Below are positions 19,374-25,685 of a stretch of DNA of 31,707 bases, one piece after another. Within the stretch, counting starts at the first letter, position 1, and each line of letters opens with the position of its first letter. Both the position numbers and the translations under genes were made by a program. Below the pieces are notes generated by a model, which saw nothing but the letters and a program-made list of their open reading frames with translations, made no database searches and had not been told where the DNA came from. Source of the stretch: a virus; IMG/VR virus record IMGVR_UViG_3300042453_002699, positions 1 through 31,707 of that record; one strand, written 5' to 3'.

Positions 19374-21113
19374 ATGAGATACGGTAGCGTTTGTAGTGGC
19401 ATCGAAGCAGCAAGTGTGGCGTGGCATCAGCTTGGGTGGGAGGCTGCGTGGTTCGCTGAGATTGAGCCGTATCCATCCTCGCTCTTGCAGCATCACTACC
19501 CAAGCGTACCCAATTACGGCGACATGACCGCCTTGGCTGGCAGAGTCATCAAGCTGGAAATTGAAGCACCGGATGTGCTGGTTGGCGGTACGCCATGCCA
19601 AGCGTTCTCAGTCGCTGGGCTGCGTCAATCGCTTGATGATGACCGTGGACAATTAACAATTAAATTTTTGGAGCTTGCTAATGCAATTGACACTGTTCGC
19701 AGAAGTCGAGGAGAACCCGAATGCATCGTTGTTTGGGAAAACGTACCCGGCGTCCTGTCCACCAAGGACAACGCCCTCGGCTGCTTTTTGGCAGGGCTTG
19801 CAGGGGAAAGTGAGCCGCTGCTCTCAGCAGGGGGAAAATGGTCAAACGCTGGTTGTGTGTTTGGACCCACGCGAACAGTCGCGTGGCGAGTTCTCGATGC
19901 CCAATATTTCGGAGTGGCACAACGACGCCGCCGTCTGTTTGTTATCGCAAGTGCTAGAGACGACTTTAATCCCGCAGCGGTTCTTTTTGAGTTCGACGGC
20001 TTGCGCCGGGATATTGCGCCGAGCCGAACGCAGAGGAAAGACGTTGCCGGACCTATTACAGCAGGCATTGAAAAGGGTTGCAGAGGGACAGAAGGAATAG
20101 AGAGCAACTGGGCGATACCGACTTACGGTATACCCGGCAATTGGGTAGGCAGAAAGCCTGAAAACGGCGGGAATGCTGTGCAGCCGATGGATGATCTGTC
20201 TCCAAACTTAACAAGCACTGACAGGCATGCAGTGGCTTCTGCTGTCTGTTTCCAACAAAATACCCGCGATGAAGTGCGCCTGATCGGCGGAGAGGGCAAT
20301 TTGGTGGGGGCGCTGGCTGCGAGTGCGGGTATGAAGCAGACGAATTATATTGCGCAGCCTATTCCAATCAACAGTATGAACGCTTTTCGCAGCCCTGATG
20401 CCGATAAATCAACCGGCTGCGGAATTGGGGAAGAGGGCGAAGCAATGTTTACCTTAACAAAAGCAAATCATCACGCTGTTGCCGCTCTGGGTATTACACT
20501 GCACGGCACGGACGGGACGCAGTCAGTGGCTTCGTTTACTGAACTGTCCAGTAGCCTGCGAGCGAGAACCCCTAGTGGCGTGGAAAACAGCACTACTACA
20601 GCGGTCTTGCAGTCGATTGCTTTTGAGCCGGGATTCTTAAAAAGAGAGGGAAGTCATTTTTATCACGAGCACACAGGTACATTAAGGCGAGCACCCGGAG
20701 ATAACTTGATGGCTGCGGCTATCGGTTTTACGCGCTGCGATCATGGAGGTGACGCGGTGTTAAACGGGACTCCGACTATGCGCTGCGGAAGTAATTATTC
20801 AGCGCATTTGGCCGCAGCTATCGGCTGGAGCGAAGAACTTACCGCACACACGGATCTGCAAGGCACACTGCAAAGAGGCGGTGACGGCGGCAGGCACGAG
20901 GGTGTTATGCAGCCAGACATGCAAGTGCGCCGCCTGACCCCAACAGAGTGCGAACGCCTGCAAGGGTTCCCAGATGGCTACACACTGGTGCCGCATCGAG
21001 GCAAGCCCGCAGCAGATGGTCCACGCTACAAGTCTCTGGGAAACTCAATGGCCGTCCCTGTGATGGCTTGGATAGGTACGCGTATTAACCAAGCAATTCA
21101 GGGAGGTGAGTGA
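19374..21113 (+). CDS. C5 cytosine DNA methyltransferase with repeat-rich recognition region
   Basis: A 579-residue m5C methyltransferase that methylates cytosine in DNA. Motif I SVCSGIEAAS (5-14) binds AdoMet. Motif IV GGTPCQAFSVAG holds the catalytic Cys75. Motif VI is ENVPG (122-126), motif VIII QRRRRLFV (183-190), motif IX RRLTPTECERLQGFPDGY (519-536) and motif X YKSLGNSMAVPVMAWI. The region between VIII and IX (about 225-515) is unusually long and consists of about eight degenerate units with a 'LxxxLxxxxxxHAVA'-type pattern. GAGGAG lies just upstream of ATG 19374, and a GTG one codon earlier is also possible. No restriction enzyme is seen, so it is probably an orphan phage enzyme that protects DNA or alters gene control. 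A second gene is nested within it at 19681-20100. Confidence 0.95.
   Translation: MRYGSVCSGIEAASVAWHQLGWEAAWFAEIEPYPSSLLQHHYPSVPNYGDMTALAGRVIKLEIEAPDVLVGGTPCQAFSVAGLRQSLDDDRGQLTIKFLELANAIDTVRRSRGEPECIVVWENVPGVLSTKDNALGCFLAGLAGESEPLLSAGGKWSNAGCVFGPTRTVAWRVLDAQYFGVAQRRRRLFVIASARDDFNPAAVLFEFDGLRRDIAPSRTQRKDVAGPITAGIEKGCRGTEGIESNWAIPTYGIPGNWVGRKPENGGNAVQPMDDLSPNLTSTDRHAVASAVCFQQNTRDEVRLIGGEGNLVGALAASAGMKQTNYIAQPIPINSMNAFRSPDADKSTGCGIGEEGEAMFTLTKANHHAVAALGITLHGTDGTQSVASFTELSSSLRARTPSGVENSTTTAVLQSIAFEPGFLKREGSHFYHEHTGTLRRAPGDNLMAAAIGFTRCDHGGDAVLNGTPTMRCGSNYSAHLAAAIGWSEELTAHTDLQGTLQRGGDGGRHEGVMQPDMQVRRLTPTECERLQGFPDGYTLVPHRGKPAADGPRYKSLGNSMAVPVMAWIGTRINQAIQGGE
19681..20100 (+). CDS. Nested +1-frame gene inside methyltransferase, 139 aa
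   Basis: An open frame of 139 codons lies entirely within the methyltransferase gene, in the +1 frame. ATG 19681 is preceded by GGAG (19670-19673) seven bases upstream, in effect a normal ribosome-binding site. The product MQLTLFAEVEENPNAS, then SCPPRTTPSAAFWQGL, MPNISEWHNDA and IPQRFFLSSTACAGILRRAE, RRGKTLP, closely resembles stand-alone phage proteins I recall with 'P..FFLS..AC.GILRRA..RGK.LP'. The same stretch in the main frame is motif VIII and the region after it, which is also conserved. The match of both frames to known sequence argues for real dual coding, but a conserved alternative-frame artefact is not excluded. Function unknown. Confidence 0.5.
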   Translation: MQLTLFAEVEENPNASLFGKTYPASCPPRTTPSAAFWQGLQGKVSRCSQQGENGQTLVVCLDPREQSRGEFSMPNISEWHNDAAVCLLSQVLETTLIPQRFFLSSTACAGILRRAERRGKTLPDLLQQALKRVAEGQKE

Positions 21114-21277
21114 TGTTAATAAGAATGAAGTGCAACCCTTATAAGTTCAGTGTGGAGATTAGACGGCACTGCGGGATATCAAGAATACTGCTAAGAACGC
21201 AGTGGCGTAGCGATGTGCAAGGCTTATTGCGGCAAAAAAACAGGGCAAATTCTCCGGCGTTAAGGCGGTTAAAATGA
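21113..21277 (+). CDS. Very small basic protein, 54 aa
   Basis: ATG 21113 overlaps the methyltransferase stop (TGATG), with GGGAGG from a junction-type sequence upstream, and the frame ends at 21277. The product is basic (MLIRMKCNPYKFSVEIRRHC, WRSDVQGLLRQKNR), with two Cys. The overlaps at both ends and good ribosome-binding site support it. It may be a small regulatory or DNA-binding peptide, but no family is recognised. Confidence 0.55.
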   Translation: MLIRMKCNPYKFSVEIRRHCGISRILLRTQWRSDVQGLLRQKNRANSPALRRLK

Positions 21278-21480
21278 AATCACAAAAATACTACCGGCTG
21301 GTGGAGGAGACTCCACCCGAGCTGGCTGACCAGCGCAAGAAGCTGGCCGACGACATCAAGAAGTACCTTGCCAGTGGCAAGCAGATACAAGAAATACCCA
21401 AAGGCTACTCAAAGTACAGTGCGCAACCACTGCGCAGCTGGATCGAAGAATCACGTAAACGCAAGTTCGGAGAACGCTGA
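21274..21480 (+). CDS. Small basic phage protein, 68 aa
   Basis: The ATG at 21274 overlaps the previous stop by four bases. The sequence (ELADQRKKLADDIKKYLASG, then IQEIPKGYSKYSAQ) resembles short phage proteins with 'L......I..FL..GG.I..IP.G.S', recalled and not searched. It is basic and mostly helical, with a Trp (LRSWIEESRK). It is probably nucleic-acid-binding, which is inference. The stop overlaps the next start (TGATG). Confidence 0.72.
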   Translation: MKSQKYYRLVEETPPELADQRKKLADDIKKYLASGKQIQEIPKGYSKYSAQPLRSWIEESRKRKFGER

Positions 21481-21713
21481 TGAAACGCCGTATACACGTT
21501 AACCAGCACAACATCCGTGCCAATGCCAAGGGCGCTGACCTGCCCGTGCTGACCATCAAGAGCAGTCAGGGCAACACCAAGTGCAATCGGGTCACGATTC
21601 ATGGTCCAAGCACCGTGGTCTACGCACCCGACAAGCCCCTGTCCTGTGGTGCCAAGGTCTGGGTGGAGACCGATGCAGAGATCACTGTGCATGACCCAGT
21701 AGCGGATGATTAG
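21480..21713 (+). CDS. Unknown phage protein, 77 aa
   Basis: The ATG overlaps the previous stop. The product is beta-rich (MKRRIHVNQHNIRANAKGAD, VLTIKSSQGNTKCNRVTIHG, GAKVWVETDAEITV) and ends acidic. This shape is known from small phage proteins of unknown function. It is the last gene of the long rightward operon and faces the leftward cluster, 17 bp away. A degenerate CGGCCA-type sequence lies in that gap (21714-21727). Confidence 0.7.
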   Translation: MKRRIHVNQHNIRANAKGADLPVLTIKSSQGNTKCNRVTIHGPSTVVYAPDKPLSCGAKVWVETDAEITVHDPVADD

Positions 21714-21730
21714 TGGCCGTCATTGGCGGA

Positions 21731-21913
21731 TTACACCAACCCAACAAATTCGCCATCTTCGTCAAAAATCTGAATTATGCTTTTGCCGATACCCTTGGGG
21801 CAGTGCTTAACAACGTATGTCCATTCATCGTCGTTGGACTGCATTTGCGCTGCAACCTTGTCAGCCATTGCTGGTTCAAACGTGTGGGGCACATGATTCA
21901 GAAGTGCTTGCAT
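21731..21913 (-). CDS. Unknown small phage protein, 60 aa
   Basis: The ATG at 21913 has GAGGAG eight bases upstream. The product has an N-terminal helix (FEPAMADKVAAQMQS) and a C-terminal beta-hairpin-like part (WTYVVKHCPKGIGKSIIQIF) ending DEDGEFVGLV. The last part has the look of a small phage protein domain common near host-takeover genes, but no family is recognised. It is the last gene of the short leftward cluster. Confidence 0.7.
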   Translation of the reverse strand: MQALLNHVPHTFEPAMADKVAAQMQSNDDEWTYVVKHCPKGIGKSIIQIFDEDGEFVGLV

Positions 21914-21926
21914 GTTATTGCTCTCC

Positions 21927-22142
21927 TCAGTTGTAAATGTTGTAGGTCTCTTTCACAGCGTCATAAACCTGCTGTGTAACCTTGAAGTATTCGCTATCCC
22001 TTGAGACATGCGCTAACTCGTTCATGACCCAATCCGAGTCATCACTAACAATCCAGTTACCTCCTTGAGGCAGATCGTCAGGGTGGCAGTTAACGCAACC
22101 TTCGACCGCATTGGCGTAAAAAGTTTTGGTGTAATTAGTCAT
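21927..22142 (-). CDS. Unknown small phage protein, 71 aa
   Basis: The ATG at 22142 is chosen because GAGG precedes it, within a CGGCCA-type leader. The longer frame to 22298 would overlap the upstream gene. The product has CVNCHPDDLPQGGNW, with a short Cys pair, then a helical region WVMNELAHVSRDSEYFKV. No family is recognised. The following gene is 13 bp away. Confidence 0.65.
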   Translation of the reverse strand: MTNYTKTFYANAVEGCVNCHPDDLPQGGNWIVSDDSDWVMNELAHVSRDSEYFKVTQQVYDAVKETYNIYN

Positions 22143-22160
22143 TTTTTTGTCCTCGGTTGA

Positions 22161-22178
22161 TGGCCGTCCTTGGCCGTG
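22161..22178 (-). repeat. CGGCCA-type leader repeat, copy D
   Basis: On the minus strand this reads CACGGCCAAGGACGGCCA, followed by TCAACC, just upstream of the ribosome-binding site of the gene starting at 22142. It closely matches copies C (5697-5714) and B (5335-5354), which serve plus-strand genes 17 kb away. Confidence 0.75.
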
Positions 22179-22182
22179 ATTT

Positions 22183-22881
22183 TTAATAGTTCTGTTTGAT
22201 TGCCGTTTCGATTGATTCCACCAGCTCTTGAGCGCCAGCCAGAGCAGCGTCATAAGCTGCTGAACCCTTGCGACCAGATTGCTTGGCAACGATCTCAATC
22301 ACGATGTCCTTGGCGCGGCCTTGTGGTAACAAGCCGTTGCGGTAGTTCTGCGCGATACTGAAGCAGAAGTCGCCACCAGCAGCATCCAGAACGCTGACTA
22401 CCGGGGCAACGATGGCATTGGTACGCGCCAACTGCTCCTTACGTGCTGCGTATGCCTTCTTGTGGGCGACCTCAGAGTCAGTCAGGCCACCGTTGGCATC
22501 ACGCTGCGCTTGCAGCTCTGCATCGTATGCAGCCTTGCGAGCAGCCTGCTCTGCCTGACGCTTTGCATCACGTGCGGCTTTGGCTTTCTGCTTGAGCGCC
22601 AGCTTTACTTTGCTGACTACTTCAGTGTGGTTGGTTTTCTCAACGCAGTCAGTACCGACAGTAAAGCGCTTGCCGGTCGCATCAACGATGATGCAGTGGT
22701 TGTTGATGCTGGTGCCGCAATGGTCGCAGCTAAAGTGGCAGCACTCTGGCTTGTTGCGAAGCTGGGCGTTGTACGCCTCTGGGTTGGCTTCAGCCAGAGC
22801 CTTAGATGGCGCTGACCAGATAGCAACGAAGCGAAAAGGCGCTGTGCCAAACTGGAAGTTCTTGTGGATGACTGTGTTCAT
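22183..22881 (-). CDS. Zinc-ribbon and coiled-coil phage protein, 232 aa
   Basis: GGGGG precedes the ATG at 22881. The N-terminal domain (about 45-80) has HFSCDHCGTSINNHCIIVDA and GKRFTVGTDCVEK, a zinc ribbon pattern (CxxC then C and C) seen in a family of phage proteins I recall ('C.HCGT.I.....I.D..G..F.VG.DCV'). The middle (about 90-150) is an Ala, Lys and Gln-rich coiled coil. The C-terminal part (VSVLDAAGGDFCFSIAQNYR and on) resembles a helical bundle. Function unknown, though the ribbon suggests nucleic acid contact. It is the first gene of the leftward cluster, next to the second control region. Confidence 0.8.
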   Translation of the reverse strand: MNTVIHKNFQFGTAPFRFVAIWSAPSKALAEANPEAYNAQLRNKPECCHFSCDHCGTSINNHCIIVDATGKRFTVGTDCVEKTNHTEVVSKVKLALKQKAKAARDAKRQAEQAARKAAYDAELQAQRDANGGLTDSEVAHKKAYAARKEQLARTNAIVAPVVSVLDAAGGDFCFSIAQNYRNGLLPQGRAKDIVIEIVAKQSGRKGSAAYDAALAGAQELVESIETAIKQNY

Positions 22882-22921
22882 GTTACCCCCGAAGGCCGCG
22901 ACAACCGCAGCCGATGTGAGA

Positions 22922-22950
22922 ATAATAAGGCACTATGTATAAGAACACAA
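22922..22950 (-). promoter_or_regulatory. Candidate leftward promoter
   Basis: On the minus strand TTGTGT (22950-22945) lies 17 bases from TATTAT (22927-22922), about 40 bp before the start codon at 22881. The -10 is good (five of six) and the -35 is weak, so it may need an activator. It overlaps the TTATAC/GTATAA inverted repeat. Confidence 0.4.
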
Positions 22951-22962
22951 CACCTTTTATAC
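22937..22962. repeat. Inverted repeat GTATAA/TTATAC, possible operator
   Basis: GTATAA (22937-22942) and TTATAC (22957-22962) form an inverted repeat with a 14-base spacer. A further GCGTATAA lies at 23012-23019, overlapping the -10 of the rightward promoter, and CGTATAAATATTTGCAC occurs at 11063-11079 in the other divergent control region. The second Cro-like protein, encoded just to the right, is a likely binder. Confidence 0.5.
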
Positions 22963-22963
22963 G

Positions 22964-22980
22964 CAATCGTGAATATATTT
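22964..22980 (-). repeat. 17-bp element shared with the 3.6-kb control region
   Basis: The minus strand reads AAATATATTCACGATTG, exactly as in 3634-3650 on the plus strand. It is about 85 bp upstream of the leftward gene start at 22881, in the same relative place as the other copy before the gene at 3735. Confidence 0.7.
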
Positions 22981-22993
22981 AGCATCAGTCAAT

Positions 22994-23022
22994 TTGACAG
23001 GTGTCGCTGTCGCGTATAAGAT
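22994..23022 (+). promoter_or_regulatory. Promoter for the second Cro-like gene
   Basis: A consensus -35 TTGACA (22994-22999) and TAAGAT (23017-23022) are separated by 17 bases. The predicted start near 23029 gives a leader with AGGAGAG before ATG 23056. The -10 overlaps a GCGTATAA half-site, which would allow autoregulation. Confidence 0.65.
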
Positions 23023-23055
23023 TGCACACGGTCAAACACACGCAGGAGAGATGCA

Positions 23056-23235
23056 ATGTATACGCTAGAGGAAGTGCGAGAAAAGTTACAACAGAGAAGG
23101 CTGCCGGAAGTAGCCAAGGCCACTGGCCTTAGCTACGGAACCGTCAGGAAGCTGGCTGCCGGGGACGACAAGTCGGTGTCCTACATGGTGGTCAAAAAGC
23201 TTTCCGACCACCTGAAGTTTTTGGAGAGCAATTAA
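23056..23235 (+). CDS. Cro-like HTH regulator (second of two paralogues)
   Basis: A 59-residue protein starting at ATG 23056 with AGGAGAG upstream, divergent from the 22881 gene. The sequence TLEEVREKLQQRRLPEVAKA, then TGLSYGTVRKLAAGDDKSVS and VVKKLSDHLKF, aligns without gaps or with very few with the protein at 10868-11050 (same VA.A..S..T, and VK.LSDYL). The HTH spans about residues 17-37. It probably represses its own promoter and the leftward one, and may compete with its paralogue at the shared CGTATAA-type sites. Its stop codon overlaps that of the virion gene opposite (TTAA at 23232-23235). Confidence 0.8.
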   Translation: MYTLEEVREKLQQRRLPEVAKATGLSYGTVRKLAAGDDKSVSYMVVKKLSDHLKFLESN

Positions 23236-25670
23236 GCGAGTTGCAGCGTATCGTCCATCGGATAAAGCTGCTGCAGCATCTCTCTTGCCCTTGGATCAGG
23301 TGCGCCTTGTGATGCGACAGCTGGTCCAGCCGGCTGACTCATTGCTGGCACTCCTCGGGTTCGGACCGTTGGCGGCTGAACTCGTGCCTGTGGTGGCATG
23401 GGAGCAGCCTGTTCTTCAGGTGCCTCTGGTGTCAGCCCAAAGCCTACGCCGCCACCAAGGATTAACCTGTCTACGGTGGTAGGGCTCGTAGGAATCGAAC
23501 CATCGACAGCACTCAGCGCGCGCGTGTATCCATAGGATCTTTTTACGCTGTTAAGTAAAAAGAACTCTCCTGCAGCTCGGGCTGCATTTGTATTTCCCAT
23601 TGTCCTGAACAGGCTGCCAAGCATCGTGCCCATCACTGCTCCAGAGTTGGATCGGTTTTTCTCTGTGCGCATCATTCGCGCAGTAGTTGATGCAAGCGAG
23701 TTCATCATGCGCCGCTCTTCGCCAGTGAAAAGGGTTCTGATCAGCTCGGGATTGCGCCTCTGTGCGTCCGCCCACTCGCGGGAAAAGGTGTTTGATACTC
23801 GCCCTGATGCACTCGATACGATGCCGTCAGCGATCATCATAAACGCTTCTTGGCGCAGCAAATCCCACTCAGCAGCAGGCAGGGTGGTTTTCAGTGTATT
23901 CAAGGTGCGAATGGCTTCTGGTCTGCTTATCAATCCTGAGAACGTAGATCCCAAAATTGACTTTGCCGCTGCTTGCGGGGGAACGATTAGCGTTTTAGAG
24001 CCGTCAATCATGCCCTCTTTTGTCAGTGCGTTTAATATGCCACCCTTACTTTCCCAAAGATTTTTAAACCCTCGATAGTTTTTAATGGCATTAGCCCAGA
24101 GGCCAACGGCGTCATTGTTGCCATAAAACAGGTTGTGCTCTGCCATCGCAAAGAGCTTTTCGTCCAGCTGCTGTACTGCCTGCCGTGCAGCAGCGCCCTC
24201 GCTACCAAGGTTCGCTGCCTGATTCGTCAGCTGCGTCCGGATAGCCTGTATGTCATCCAGAGATCCGCCGTTTTGGAAAAGCTCGTCGAGGTCGTCCAAA
24301 ATGCCGTATGTTGTCGGAGCTGACCGAGGGTTGAAATTCGGGCGAAGACCGTTGATGATTTCGGTGCCAAAGGTTGATGCAACTGTCGGGTCAGCATACA
24401 CAGAACCTGCCTCTCGGGCTGCAGCATATAGCTCATCTGCTCTATCCTTTGCTGCCTGACGCGCCTGAACGAGGGCTGCCTGAACAGCTGCACCGCCTTC
24501 TGTTCTCGCAATTGCAGGACCGCCGCCGGCAATTATCCCCTGCATTGCGTCTATATTTTCACGCACAGCCGCCTCTTGGGCATCCATCTGCGCGCGAATT
24601 ATGTCTTTTGCCGCTTCACCGTAAACACCCTTTGCCGCCATGTCCTCGAACAGCTGCTGCTCCATGTCCCCAGTGAGCTGACCAGTGGTCAACGGTACTG
24701 GTACAGGCAAGCCCTGAGCCTGCATTTTTGCAAGTGCGTCTGGTGGTATAGCCCCTTCCCGTATCTTTCTCGCAAGATCCTCAAAGACGTTAACCTGAAC
24801 CTCTTCCGGATCTATGCCAACGCTTTTGAGGTAACGTATCGCCTCTGGCGTCAGCTTTGCATCACGGTCAATAACGCGAGCGGGGGAGTTGTTAAAAAGG
24901 TCTGCAACTGTCCCACCAATGCGCTTGAATATCTGACCAATACCGTAAATACCAGACCCCCAAGCGCCGCCCTCAATGATGGGGCCGGCCTGAACATCTT
25001 CTCCGGCAGCCAGAGCAGATCCTATTTCTGCACCACCAGCCTCGACCAGCGCAGTTGTCCCGGTTCTCAATCCGAAGGCAGTAGGTATGCCGACGCCTGC
25101 AAGACCAGCCTCAATGAGCGGCGCTGCTGCAGTCACACCAGATATCTGCGTTGCTGTCGGCATGTCGAGCCCGCGAGGGTTCGGGTAAAATGTCTTGAAG
25201 CCTAAAGTAGCGCCTCGGTCATCTTTGACCGGAACACTGACCAACACGTTGCCGAAAGTGTCGCGACTGGTCTGTGCGTTCGGCATGATCTCGACAATAC
25301 CCCGCTCAAGACGAGCCGGGTCAAGCGTAGTGCCCACCAGCGCCATCAAACGAGCCTGATCAGCAGGCGGTAAGTTCAGGGTTCTAACGCCGATACCCTG
25401 TCCAAGAATTGGGATTTCTGGATAGGTGACCTTGGCACCACGGGTCCAGTCGTATATGTCTCGACCAACAGTGGCAGCGGCCTCGCCTGTTCTCCCGGCT
25501 GCAGAGTAGATTGATGCTTTAATACCCTGCGGCTCCTGTCCGCTGACAATGCTAATTCCGCGCGCAGACATAGCTGCATAGTTTCCCCGACCGTATGCAT
25601 CAAGATCCGCATCCGACAGTTTTGTAAGATCGACCGTCGCTGGTGTTGTTGGTACTGTTTCTTCAGCCAT
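23232..25670 (-). CDS. Large virion protein, possible DNA-ejection protein, 812 aa
   Basis: The ATG at 25670 has CGGAG before it. The 812-residue product has an N-terminal part with short beta segments (about 60-165), then glycine- and alanine-rich hydrophobic stretches (about 175-245) that could insert into membranes. A long helical middle (about 260-520, KIREGAIPPDALAKMQAQGL and similar) and a helical C-terminal domain (AAEWDLLRQEAFMMIADGIV) follow. The last 80 residues are rich in Pro and end QQLYPMDDTLQLA. This layout fits the internal or ejection proteins of short-tailed phages. I recall similar proteins in aquatic phages, but the assignment is inference. It is the last gene of the leftward virion block. 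Confidence 0.8.
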   Translation of the reverse strand: MAEETVPTTPATVDLTKLSDADLDAYGRGNYAAMSARGISIVSGQEPQGIKASIYSAAGRTGEAAATVGRDIYDWTRGAKVTYPEIPILGQGIGVRTLNLPPADQARLMALVGTTLDPARLERGIVEIMPNAQTSRDTFGNVLVSVPVKDDRGATLGFKTFYPNPRGLDMPTATQISGVTAAAPLIEAGLAGVGIPTAFGLRTGTTALVEAGGAEIGSALAAGEDVQAGPIIEGGAWGSGIYGIGQIFKRIGGTVADLFNNSPARVIDRDAKLTPEAIRYLKSVGIDPEEVQVNVFEDLARKIREGAIPPDALAKMQAQGLPVPVPLTTGQLTGDMEQQLFEDMAAKGVYGEAAKDIIRAQMDAQEAAVRENIDAMQGIIAGGGPAIARTEGGAAVQAALVQARQAAKDRADELYAAAREAGSVYADPTVASTFGTEIINGLRPNFNPRSAPTTYGILDDLDELFQNGGSLDDIQAIRTQLTNQAANLGSEGAAARQAVQQLDEKLFAMAEHNLFYGNNDAVGLWANAIKNYRGFKNLWESKGGILNALTKEGMIDGSKTLIVPPQAAAKSILGSTFSGLISRPEAIRTLNTLKTTLPAAEWDLLRQEAFMMIADGIVSSASGRVSNTFSREWADAQRRNPELIRTLFTGEERRMMNSLASTTARMMRTEKNRSNSGAVMGTMLGSLFRTMGNTNAARAAGEFFLLNSVKRSYGYTRALSAVDGSIPTSPTTVDRLILGGGVGFGLTPEAPEEQAAPMPPQARVQPPTVRTRGVPAMSQPAGPAVASQGAPDPRAREMLQQLYPMDDTLQLA

Positions 25671-25685
25671 AATAAACTCCGTTTA

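Noticed and set aside
19625-20107. 160-codon antisense frame in the methyltransferase gene
   Set aside because: No ribosome-binding site and low-complexity Ser, Pro and Arg-rich product. Unlike the plus-strand nested frame it has no motif I recognise.
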